Assembly: GCA_900551005.1 (NCBI GenBank)
Contig: URUL01000017.1
Location: 1 to 26,008, forward strand
DNA length: 26,008 nt
DNA from: an uncultured Ruminococcus sp.
GTDB taxonomy: Bacteria > Bacillota > Clostridia > Oscillospirales > CAG-272
Reading direction: 5' to 3'
In this document: piece after piece, positions 1 to 6,973 of the stretch
Position numbering within the stretch: position 1 is the stretch's first letter
Layout of the letters: every line of letters starts with the position of its first letter
Program-made: the position numbers and the translations under genes
The notes under the pieces: model-generated
Told to the model about the DNA's origin: nothing
What the model saw: only the letters and a program-made list of their open reading frames with translations
The model's database searches: none

Positions 1-1114
1 TTTCATCGGTATGGAATGCAGCATCGCCGGTAGATATGGTGAAATTGCCGCTGCTGATATCGGCATTAGCATTTGAATGAACGGCATCGTCGTTCGTAGC
101 CAGTATGAAATCACCGCCGGCAATGAGCAGATCGCCGGTTGCTTTCACGCCCTTTGCACCTGCCGTGATATCGAAGCTTCCCGAAAAGATCCGGAGATAA
201 TATTCCGCGTCTATGCCGTCGCTTTCGCTTTTTATCGTGAAATCGCCGCCCGAAATATAGATATATCCCTTTTCCTCATCGTCCGTATTTTCGCTGTGGA
301 TGCCGTCCTTTCCCGCGGTGAGGTCAAAAGCTCCACCCGATATGCGCACGCTGTCCTTTCCGCAAAGCGCATGCTTCTCTGCCGAAATGATATACGTTCC
401 GCCTGTCATGACGAGATCATCCTTGGAAACGATGCCGTGCCCGTATTTTGCATTTATTGTGAGAGCCCCTTCGCCGTTGAAGCTGATATCATCCTTGGCG
501 AAAATGACGGCATCGATGCTGTTCTCGTCTATTGCGATATATTCACCGACACATGAAAGCGTATTTTCACTTCCCTTTTCGAGGGTGATGAATACCTTGT
601 CGGCGCTCTTTACATAGATTGCCGCAGATGATTTGCTTGTGATATCGACACCGTTCAGCACGAGCTGGATCTTGTCTTGGTCGCCCGCAACAACCTTAAT
701 CTGTCCGTCCGAGCGACATCCGCTTATGATATATGTCCCCGCCGCGCTTATCGTCACGGTACTGCCGCTTATCTTCACGGAAGCCGAGGTAGCGCTACTG
801 CCTCCGTCGGCGAGCTTTACCGTGACAGCATTCGAAGCATCGTATTCCGAGCGTCCGTCACGGTCAGTAAACATTTCGTCGCTCGGTATGACATCAATAG
901 CACTTCCCGTTGACGCCGTCTGACCTTCTCCTGTATTTACGGCGGGATCACCTCCCATGTCGCCGTACGGCGGTGTCGGAGGTGCGTACGGATCGCTTGT
1001 TACAGCGGATGATGTGCCTGTTTCACCGTTTTCCGTATGGGTACAGGAAGCAAGCGATATGATCAGCACAAGCGCGCATGCTCCGCTTATGATTTTTCTG
1101 AGTTTAAAGTTCAT
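1..1114 (-). CDS. Secreted lipoprotein with Cthe_2159-type carbohydrate-binding beta-helix (partial)
   Basis: The C-terminus is cut by the left window edge; 371 codons are visible. Residues 1-24 form a lipoprotein signal: basic start (MNFKLRK), hydrophobic core, then the lipobox L21-A22-S23-C24, so the protein should be exported and lipid-anchored. A Thr/Ser/Pro/Gly-rich linker follows. The rest is a run of short beta-helix rungs with repeated GG-x-[FY]-x-[IL] turns and DGI[DH]xE-like motifs (KDGIHSEN, SDGIDAEY, DDAVHSNA). This matches the Cthe_2159 family (PF14262), whose founder binds cellulose and acidic sugars. The start at 1114 was chosen for its 9-nt spacing from AGGAGG; an ATG at 1120 lies only 3 nt from it. 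The gene overlaps the DUF4956 stop codon, which suggests translational coupling. It may bind wall or plant polysaccharide; the ligand cannot be read from sequence. Confidence 0.8.
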   Translation of the reverse strand, partial: MNFKLRKIISGACALVLIISLASCTHTENGETGTSSAVTSDPYAPPTPPYGDMGGDPAVNTGEGQTASTGSAIDVIPSDEMFTDRDGRSEYDASNAVTVKLADGGSSATSASVKISGSTVTISAAGTYIISGCRSDGQIKVVAGDQDKIQLVLNGVDITSKSSAAIYVKSADKVFITLEKGSENTLSCVGEYIAIDENSIDAVIFAKDDISFNGEGALTINAKYGHGIVSKDDLVMTGGTYIISAEKHALCGKDSVRISGGAFDLTAGKDGIHSENTDDEEKGYIYISGGDFTIKSESDGIDAEYYLRIFSGSFDITAGAKGVKATGDLLIAGGDFILATNDDAVHSNANADISSGNFTISTGDAAFHTDE

Positions 1115-1793
1115 TTTCATTTTCCTCCTTTTTCGATACGGATATCTCGAGATTTCCGTTGCGGATGCGGAGCTTATCGATAAACTCCTTTTCGTTTGCG
1201 CTTTCTTTGAATTTTATATCATATGTCAGCTTGAAGAGACTTCCCATATTCGCCGTTTTGACATGCACGAGCGAGTGGCTCTCCGTGAATGAATCGAAAA
1301 CCGTGTCGAAAGCGCCGCTGTAGTCGAGATTTTCCGGAACGGTAAGCTTGAGCACTCTCTCGCGTGATCCGCTTTCTCTCGCCGATGCGATATAATTGTA
1401 AATGATAAGTCCCGCTGCCATTATGAGCGTAAACAGGACCGCATATGCAAGATATCCGACACCGGCTATCAGTCCCGAGCACATCGTCATGAAAATAACG
1501 CATATCTCGCGCGCCGTTCCCTGTGCGCTTCGGAAGCGGACGAGAGAAAAAGCGCCCGCTATGGCAACTCCGACGCCGATATTTCCGTTGACCATCATGA
1601 TGACGACACAAACGACAGCGGGGAGCAGAGCAAGCGTCATTCTGAAGCTGCCCGTGCTTTTTGACTTGTGAGAGTATGCCGCCATATAGATGAGTCCCAT
1701 GGCGATGGAGATCCCTATGCAGAGAAGAAATTTCCATGCGTCTATCGTGCTTTGGCTTTCTCCCAGAAAAATATTATCGAATAAATTAAGCAT
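1104..1793 (-). CDS. DUF4956 family membrane protein
   Basis: 229 residues. Hydrophobic segments lie at about residues 20-41, 52-82 and 97-136, giving three to five membrane helices. A soluble, charged C-terminal domain follows from about residue 140. The conserved cytosolic signature of the family, SLVRFRSAQGTAREI, is at residues 83-97, preceded by a Gly-rich NGNIGVGVAIAGAF segment. AAGGAGG sits 6 nt before the ATG. The gene overlaps the VTC gene by 8 bp upstream and the lipoprotein gene downstream, so the three are surely co-transcribed and probably translationally coupled. DUF4956 proteins commonly neighbour VTC-domain genes. Their biochemical role is not established; membrane partner or channel for the VTC product is inference. 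Confidence 0.85.
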   Translation of the reverse strand: MLNLFDNIFLGESQSTIDAWKFLLCIGISIAMGLIYMAAYSHKSKSTGSFRMTLALLPAVVCVVIMMVNGNIGVGVAIAGAFSLVRFRSAQGTAREICVIFMTMCSGLIAGVGYLAYAVLFTLIMAAGLIIYNYIASARESGSRERVLKLTVPENLDYSGAFDTVFDSFTESHSLVHVKTANMGSLFKLTYDIKFKESANEKEFIDKLRIRNGNLEISVSKKEENENEL

Positions 1794-2493
1794 AAACTGC
1801 CTCCTTGTTCGCGCTTTTTACTCTCAGCTCATAGGCGCGTCCGAATTTTGAAAATGATGTCTTGTATATTTCCTCGCGGCTGAGTATATCCGTCAGCCAC
1901 AGCGGGATCGCTCCGCCCGTTTTTATTTCCATGAGAACCGTTTTCTGCGGGAGTATGGGCTTTCCGTATATTCCCGAGGTCAGGTTCAGGTCATAATCGC
2001 GCGCGAGAATATCTCTGTCAAAGGTGATGCGAAGCTCTCTGTTTTCCCTGTCGTAAAAAGCCTCTCTCGAATAAGAAATAAAGGTGTCCGCGCGAAGTCC
2101 CTCATAGAAGCCGATGAAATACGCTATCTCCTCTGTTATCTGAGAGTGAGGCTCGGGATTGCAAAGAAAAGCCTGCGCACTTTCATATGTCATGTCCTCG
2201 CGCCTCTTATAGACCACCCCGTCATATTTCTTTTTCAGCTCCAGAAAGACCGTCTTGCCGCTCTCGGCGATGCCGTAACTGCGCAGACGAAGCTTTTCCT
2301 TATATATCGGAGCTTCTATGGAACGGCGGATTATTCTCGAGTCCGGCGTGTCATAATATATATTGCATATCGTATTCTTGCCGTATTCGTCCGTCACGGT
2401 CCTATCCTCTATTGCATGACGGACTTTTTCGTATTTTTCCTCGGAAAGAAGATATTTTATTTCATATCTCTTGAAATGATTTTGCACCTGCAT
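1786..2493 (-). CDS. VTC-domain polyphosphate polymerase-like protein
   Basis: 235 residues, essentially one VTC domain (PF09359) of the triphosphate tunnel metalloenzyme fold. In eukaryotic VTC4 this domain makes polyphosphate from ATP. Expected tunnel features are visible: FKRYEIKYLL at residues 7-16, YYDTPD (46-51), KEKLRLRSYG (65-74), the acidic/basic strand FLELKKKYDGVVYKRR (83-98), ITFDR (156-160), MEIK (188-191) and SFSKFGRAY (213-221). No transmembrane segment is present, so it should be cytosolic and may act with the DUF4956 membrane partner. The start was set at 2493 because GGGAGG lies 8 nt upstream. The frame stays open 14 codons further up, but that segment runs into the -10 box. 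Catalytic activity is inferred from the family. Confidence 0.85.
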   Translation of the reverse strand: MQVQNHFKRYEIKYLLSEEKYEKVRHAIEDRTVTDEYGKNTICNIYYDTPDSRIIRRSIEAPIYKEKLRLRSYGIAESGKTVFLELKKKYDGVVYKRREDMTYESAQAFLCNPEPHSQITEEIAYFIGFYEGLRADTFISYSREAFYDRENRELRITFDRDILARDYDLNLTSGIYGKPILPQKTVLMEIKTGGAIPLWLTDILSREEIYKTSFSKFGRAYELRVKSANKEAVYA

Positions 2494-2520
2494 ATCCGAT
2501 TCCTCCCTTCTTGTGAGACG

Positions 2521-2549
2521 ATTATACAAAGTCAAACTAAAACGAAATT
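2521..2549 (-). promoter_or_regulatory. Probable promoter of the VTC-DUF4956-lipoprotein operon
   Basis: A perfect TATAAT lies at 2521-2526 on the minus strand, about 28 nt upstream of the start codon. No good -35 hexamer is found at 16-18 bp; AATTTC at 2544-2549 is the 17-bp candidate. The promoter is therefore weak or activator-dependent. Confidence 0.4.
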
Positions 2550-2663
2550 AAAAAAATATTTTTTTCGTGATTTTTTGAGAGTATGAAATTTCGTCATAAA
2601 TGAACAAAAAGAGAGCCCGTCATTTCCGCGATGTAAATTTCGGGAGAAATTATCATTTTTCAC

Positions 2664-2692
2664 TTGAAAAATCCGTCGGCAGATGCTATACT
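2664..2692 (+). promoter_or_regulatory. Sigma-A promoter of pgk-tpiA
   Basis: TTGAAA at 2664-2669, a 17-bp spacer, then TATACT at 2687-2692 preceded by TGC (extended -10). This predicts a start near 2699 and a leader of about 54 nt. It should be strong, as expected for a glycolytic operon. Confidence 0.85.
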
Positions 2693-2710
2693 GTATTATG
2701 GAAAAAAATG

Positions 2711-2726
2711 GGGCATATTTTTGCCC
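2711..2726 (+). promoter_or_regulatory. Small hairpin in the pgk leader
   Basis: GGGCA (2711-2715) and TGCCC (2722-2726) form a 5-bp stem with a 6-nt loop between the predicted transcription start and the ribosome site. It may stabilise the 5' end of the mRNA. No ligand-binding structure is evident. Confidence 0.3.
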
Positions 2727-2752
2727 GCCAAAGAAAGGAAAGGTGTCTTTTT

Positions 2753-4060
2753 ATGAACTACAACAAGAAAACCATTGAAGACATTGATGTTGCAGGCAAA
2801 AAAGTTCTTGTGCGCTGCGATTTCAATGTTCCTCAGAAGGACGGCGTCATCACGAGCGACAAGAGAATCGTTGAGGCGCTTCCCACGATCAAATACCTCA
2901 TGGATAAGGGTGCATATGTCATCCTCTGCTCTCATATGGGCAAGCCGCATAATATTTTCACAGAGGGCTTCTCTCTTAATAAGAAGGAAAAGAGCGCTAT
3001 AGAGGCACTTCCCGCAGAAGAGCAGGCAGAAGCCAAGGCAAAGGCCCTCAAAAAGGCTCTCGGCGATAAGGAGAAATTTTCTCTCAAGATTGTTGCCGAT
3101 AAGCTCAATGAATATCTCGGCGGAAAGGTTACTTTCGCCGACGATATCATCGGAGAAGATGCCAAGGCCAAGGTAGCCGCCATGAAGGCAGGCGAATGTG
3201 TGCTTCTCGAAAATGTACGTTTCGATGCACGCGAAGAAAAGAACGATCCCGAATTTGCAAAAGAGCTCGCTTCTCTCGCTGAGGTTTATGTCAATGATGC
3301 ATTCGGTACGGCTCACCGCGCTCATGCTTCCACGGCAGGCGTAGCGGCTTATCTGCCCGCTGTCTGCGGCTATCTCATTCAGAAGGAGATCGGCGTCATG
3401 GGCAAGGCTCTCGATGATCCCGAGCGTCCCTTCGTTGCCATTCTCGGCGGAGCAAAGGTTTCCGATAAGCTGAATGTTATCAATAATCTTCTCACAAAGG
3501 TCGATACGCTCATCATCGGCGGCGGCATGGCATATACCTTCCTCGCGGCAAAGGGCTATGGCGTAGGCAAATCCCTGCTCGATGAATCCAAGATCGATTA
3601 CTGCCGCGAAATGATGGAAAAAGCCGAGAAGTCAGGCGTTAAGCTTCTTCTCCCCATAGACACCGTCATCGCAGCAGATTTCCCGAATCCGATCGATACT
3701 CCCATTTCCGTTACGACCGTTGATGCAGATAAGATCCCCGCAGATATGGAAGGAATGGACATCGGCGAAAAGACACGCGCTCTCTTTGCAGACGCGGTCA
3801 AGAGTGCAAAGACAGTTGTATGGAACGGTCCGATGGGCGTTTTTGAGAACCCCACGCTTGCCGCAGGCACCATAGCCGTAGCACAGGCTCTTGCCGATTC
3901 CGATGCCACGACGATCGTCGGCGGCGGCGACAGTGCAGCTGCCTGTGAACAGCTCGGCTTTGCCTCCAAGATCACGCATATTTCCACCGGCGGCGGTGCA
4001 AGCCTTGAGTTCCTCGAGGGTCTCGAGCTTCCCGGCATAGCATGCCTTCAGGATAAATAA
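2753..4060 (+). CDS. pgk: Phosphoglycerate kinase
   Basis: 435 residues. Cytosolic glycolytic enzyme that transfers phosphate from 1,3-bisphosphoglycerate to ADP. Visible signatures are the N-terminal substrate loop KVLVRCDFNVP (residues 17-27), SHMGKP (60-65), the hinge/nucleotide region GGAKVSDKLNVINNLL, GGGMAYTF and the C-terminal GGGDSAAA. The frame is open further upstream, but the start was set at 2753: an AAAGG(TG) ribosome site lies 9 nt before it, and the upstream extension would cover the promoter. Bacterial PGK is usually near 395 residues. The excess is a Lys/Glu/Ala-rich insertion at about residues 66-108, between SHMGKP and FSLKIVADKL. tpiA follows after 23 nt. Confidence 0.97.
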   Translation: MNYNKKTIEDIDVAGKKVLVRCDFNVPQKDGVITSDKRIVEALPTIKYLMDKGAYVILCSHMGKPHNIFTEGFSLNKKEKSAIEALPAEEQAEAKAKALKKALGDKEKFSLKIVADKLNEYLGGKVTFADDIIGEDAKAKVAAMKAGECVLLENVRFDAREEKNDPEFAKELASLAEVYVNDAFGTAHRAHASTAGVAAYLPAVCGYLIQKEIGVMGKALDDPERPFVAILGGAKVSDKLNVINNLLTKVDTLIIGGGMAYTFLAAKGYGVGKSLLDESKIDYCREMMEKAEKSGVKLLLPIDTVIAADFPNPIDTPISVTTVDADKIPADMEGMDIGEKTRALFADAVKSAKTVVWNGPMGVFENPTLAAGTIAVAQALADSDATTIVGGGDSAAACEQLGFASKITHISTGGGASLEFLEGLELPGIACLQDK

Positions 4061-4083
4061 TCGACGCAGGAAAGGAAATAAAA

Positions 4084-4851
4084 ATGAACAAGACTAAAAG
4101 AAACGCCGTCATCGCGGGCAATTGGAAAATGAATATGACTCCCGCCGAAACAACCGATTTCATGAAGGCTCTCGCTCCCAAGGTAGCCGATGTAAAGGAA
4201 GCAAAGGTCGTTCTTTGCGTTCCGTTCGTCGATATCGCAGCCGCTGTGGAAGCCACAAAGGGTACAAATATCGAAATAGGTGCGGAAAACGTACACATGG
4301 AAGAAAAAGGCGCTTATACGGGCGAAATTTCCGGTAAGATGCTTGCTTCCTGCGGCGTTAAATACGTTATCGTAGGACACAGCGAACGCAGACAGTACTT
4401 CGGTGAGACCGACGTTACCGTCAACGGCAGAACAAAAGCAGGTCTGGCAAACGGACTCAAGGTCATCCTTTGCGTCGGTGAAACTCTCACAGAGCGCGAG
4501 CAGGGTGTCACCTTCGAGACAGTATCCCGTCAGACAAAGATCGCTCTTCTCGGCGTTTCCGCAGAAGAGATGCAGAATATCATCATCGCTTATGAGCCTG
4601 TATGGGCTATCGGCACCGGCAAGACCGCCACAGCCGAGCAGGCTGAAGAGGTATGCGCATATATCAGAAGCGTTGTCGCTTCTCTCTATGGTGCAGAGGT
4701 TGCCGAAGCTACCACCGTTCAGTACGGCGGAAGCATGAATGCGAAAAACGCCGCAGAGCTTCTCGCCATGGAGAATATCGACGGCGGACTTATCGGCGGC
4801 GCTTCTCTCAAACCCGACGATTTCACGGTAATCGTCAAAGCGGCTGACTGA
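4084..4851 (+). CDS. tpiA: Triosephosphate isomerase
   Basis: 255 residues, normal for the family. It interconverts dihydroxyacetone phosphate and glyceraldehyde 3-phosphate in the cytosol. All active-site elements are present: AGNWKMN with Lys15, VGHSERR with His99, the catalytic Glu171 in YEPVWAIGTGK with flexible loop 6, and the phosphate-binding GGSMNAKN and GGLIGGASL segments. A purine-rich AGGAAAGGAAAT ribosome site precedes the ATG. The gene lies 23 nt after pgk with no terminator between, so it is the second gene of a pgk-tpiA operon that ends at the hairpin at 4885. No gap, gpm or eno gene is adjacent. Confidence 0.97.
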   Translation: MNKTKRNAVIAGNWKMNMTPAETTDFMKALAPKVADVKEAKVVLCVPFVDIAAAVEATKGTNIEIGAENVHMEEKGAYTGEISGKMLASCGVKYVIVGHSERRQYFGETDVTVNGRTKAGLANGLKVILCVGETLTEREQGVTFETVSRQTKIALLGVSAEEMQNIIIAYEPVWAIGTGKTATAEQAEEVCAYIRSVVASLYGAEVAEATTVQYGGSMNAKNAAELLAMENIDGGLIGGASLKPDDFTVIVKAAD

Positions 4852-4884
4852 ATTAAATCGCAGCTGACTGAACAAATGCAAAAC

Positions 4885-4927
4885 ATTTGGGCGCACTTCA
4901 TAAGGAAGTACGCCCAAATCATTTTTC
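4885..4927 (+). terminator. Rho-independent terminator of pgk-tpiA
   Basis: ATTTGGGCG (4885-4893) pairs with CGCCCAAAT (4911-4919). After one C/A mismatch, ACTTC (4895-4899) pairs with GAAGT (4905-4909) around a 5-nt loop. A short T run follows at 4922-4926. It begins 33 nt after the tpiA stop codon. Confidence 0.85.
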
Positions 4928-4935
4928 CCATCACA

Positions 4936-4978
4936 AAAAAAGCCTGACGCGCCATAAATGGCAGCGCCGGGCTTTTTT
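4936..4978. terminator. Bidirectional terminator facing hisS-aspS and tpiA
   Basis: AAAAAAGCC (4936-4944) pairs with GGCTTTTTT (4970-4978). An inner stem is formed by GCCA (4951-4954) and TGGC (4959-4962) plus CGC/GCG. On the minus strand the stem is followed by seven T, a strong terminator for transcripts from hisS-aspS. On the plus strand it is a back-up for pgk-tpiA. Confidence 0.8.
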
Positions 4979-5012
4979 GTATTTCAGATGTCGGGTGGGG
5001 GTAAGTGCGCCC

Positions 5013-5129
5013 TTACGCTTCAGGTAAAATTCCGGTTTCTCCTATAAGGTATTTGCGCATAAGTGTAAGATCTATCGTATCTATTATTCCGTCACCGTTC
5101 AGATCATCGGCAGCACTGCGCTCCGGGCT
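5013..5129 (-). pseudogene. Relic of a C-terminal type I dockerin module (half dockerin)
   Basis: The minus strand between the aspS stop and the terminator holds a 38-codon open stretch with no start codon, bounded by TGA at 5130-5132 and TAA at 5013-5015. It encodes a dockerin calcium-binding loop, DLNGDGIIDTID (Asp/Asn/Asp/Asp/Asp at positions 1, 3, 5, 9 and 12), then the helix LTLMRKYLIGE typical of dockerin F-hands, and a short C-terminal tail. Functional type I dockerins have two such repeats; only one is here. The reading frame differs from that of aspS. This looks like the surviving 3' end of a gene for a cellulosome-type enzyme or scaffold-docked protein whose body has been lost. Confidence 0.7.
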
Positions 5130-5151
5130 TCATCTTTTCGGCAGTCCGTTT

Positions 5152-6942
5152 TTATTCCTCTTCTCTTATGACTGCTATGCCCAGTTCATCGAGTGCCTTT
5201 GCATCGGTAGGTGCGGGGCACATGGTCATCAGCTCGCTCGCATTCTGAACCTTCGGGAAAGCAATGACATCGCGGATATCCTCAAGTCCGAGCATGAGGG
5301 TAACGAGACGGTCGAGACCGAAAGCAAGACCGCCGTGCGGAGGCACGCCGTATCGGAAAGCGTCGAGCAGGAAGCCGAATTTCTCCTGCGCCTCTTCCGG
5401 CGTAAAGCCGAGCACGGAGAACATCTTGGACTGAAGCTCCTGGTCATGGATACGTATCGAACCGCCACCGAGCTCTGTTCCGTTGAGAACGATATCATAC
5501 GCTCTCGCGCGCACTCTTCCCGGATCGGTATCGATATACTGCATATCCTCATCCATCGGTGCCGTGAAGGGATGATGCTTTGCATAGAATCTGCCGTCCT
5601 CCTCACTGTATTCGAGAAGCGGAAATTCCGTGACCCAAAGGAACTTGAAATCAAACGGATCAAGCAGCTTGAGACGCTTTGCACATTCCACGCGAAGCGC
5701 GCCGAGCGCATCAAAAACTATTTGATCCTTGTCTGCCACAATAAGGATGAGATCGCCTTTCTCCGCGCCCATGGCTACCTTTACAGCTTCGTTTTCCTCT
5801 TCTGTCAGGAACTTTGCATAGGAAGAAGATATCTCGCCGCTCTCAGCCCATTTGAGCCATGCGAGGCCCTTGGCCTTATACGTCTTGGCAAATTCTCCGA
5901 GAGAATCTATCTCCTTTCTCGAGAAGGAAGCGCCGCCCTTGACATTGATGGCGCGCACGGAACCGCCTGCTTCTACAGCACCCGCGAATACCTTGAAGGA
6001 ACAGCCGCGAAGAAGATCGGAAAGATTCTTGAGCTCAAAGCCGAAACGCAGGTCGGGCTTATCGGAGCCAAAGCGCTCCATAGCCTCGGCATATGGCATT
6101 TTTATAAAATCATAGTTTAGGTCGATATTGTAATATTTCTTGAAAGCATACTTGAGGAAGCCCTCGTGAACTGCCATTACGTCATCCTCGCAAACGAATG
6201 ACATCTCCGTATCTATCTGCGTAAATTCCGGCTGACGGTCGGCGCGCAGATCCTCATCGCGGTAGCAGCGCGCTATCTGAAAATAGCGGTCGAAGCCGGA
6301 AAGCATGAGTATCTGCTTATAGAGCTGAGGCGACTGCGGAAGCGCATAGAATTTTCCGTTATGCACACGGCTGGGCACGAGATAATCACGTGCGCCCTCA
6401 GGTGTCGGTTTGATGAGCGTTGGTGTCTCTATATCGATAAAACCGTTCTGCGCATAGTAATCTCTTGCGATTTTTGTGATCTCCGAACGTGCGATGATAT
6501 TCTTCATCATGTCGGGACGGCGCAGGTCGAGATAGCGGTACTTCAGGCGAAGCTCCGCGCGGACATCACTGTTTTCGAGTATTTCGAAAGGAGGAGTCTG
6601 CGAAATGCTGAGAACCTTATATTCGTCTACTTCGATTTCGATTTCGCCCGTGGGCAGATTTTTATTGACTGCGCCCTCTCCGCGGGGGCGGACCGTGCCT
6701 TTTGCGCAGACCACATATTCGCTTCTCGTGCGGAAGGCAAGGTCAAAAAGCTCTTTGTTGGTATTGCTGTCAAAGGCGAGCTGAACGATACCCGTGCGGT
6801 CGCGTACATCTATGAAAATGAGCGAGCCGAGGTCGCGCTGACGCTGTACCCAGCCCGTCACGCTGACGCGGCTTCCGATATCGGAGGCACGCAGTGTGCC
6901 GCAATAGTGCGTTCTTTTGTCTGATCTTTCAAATGTTGCCAT
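5152..6942 (-). CDS. aspS: Aspartyl-tRNA synthetase
   Basis: 596 residues, full length for the bacterial type with the GAD insertion domain. It charges tRNA-Asp with aspartate in the cytosol. In order: an N-terminal OB-fold anticodon-binding domain (GWVQRQRDLGSLIFIDVRDR, residues 30-49), class II motif 1 (LRLKYRYLDLRRPDM), motif 2 (ARCYRDEDLRADRQPEFTQ), the insertion domain, HHPFTAP, NGTELGGGSIR and motif 3 (GGLAFGLDRLVTLMLG). In the OB-fold the residue after RD is Leu38. Pseudomonas-type nondiscriminating enzymes have His there, which weakly favours a discriminating AspRS. The gene follows hisS by 31 nt, with GAAAGGA before the ATG. It ends 20 nt before the dockerin relic. Confidence 0.97.
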   Translation of the reverse strand: MATFERSDKRTHYCGTLRASDIGSRVSVTGWVQRQRDLGSLIFIDVRDRTGIVQLAFDSNTNKELFDLAFRTRSEYVVCAKGTVRPRGEGAVNKNLPTGEIEIEVDEYKVLSISQTPPFEILENSDVRAELRLKYRYLDLRRPDMMKNIIARSEITKIARDYYAQNGFIDIETPTLIKPTPEGARDYLVPSRVHNGKFYALPQSPQLYKQILMLSGFDRYFQIARCYRDEDLRADRQPEFTQIDTEMSFVCEDDVMAVHEGFLKYAFKKYYNIDLNYDFIKMPYAEAMERFGSDKPDLRFGFELKNLSDLLRGCSFKVFAGAVEAGGSVRAINVKGGASFSRKEIDSLGEFAKTYKAKGLAWLKWAESGEISSSYAKFLTEEENEAVKVAMGAEKGDLILIVADKDQIVFDALGALRVECAKRLKLLDPFDFKFLWVTEFPLLEYSEEDGRFYAKHHPFTAPMDEDMQYIDTDPGRVRARAYDIVLNGTELGGGSIRIHDQELQSKMFSVLGFTPEEAQEKFGFLLDAFRYGVPPHGGLAFGLDRLVTLMLGLEDIRDVIAFPKVQNASELMTMCPAPTDAKALDELGIAVIREEE

Positions 6943-6973
6943 AACTGTATATTCCTTTCGAAGTTATTGTCTT

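Noticed and set aside
2521..2535. TTGACT close to TATAAT before the VTC gene as a full promoter
   Set aside because: The two hexamers are only 3 nt apart, so they cannot serve as -35 and -10 of one promoter; only the -10 box is retained.
5130..5151. A first dockerin repeat upstream of the relic
   Set aside because: All three minus-strand frames between the aspS stop and the relic were read; none shows a second calcium loop.
5005..6120. Long open frame on the plus strand opposite aspS
   Set aside because: It is antisense to conserved synthetase motifs, and its protein has no recognisable features.
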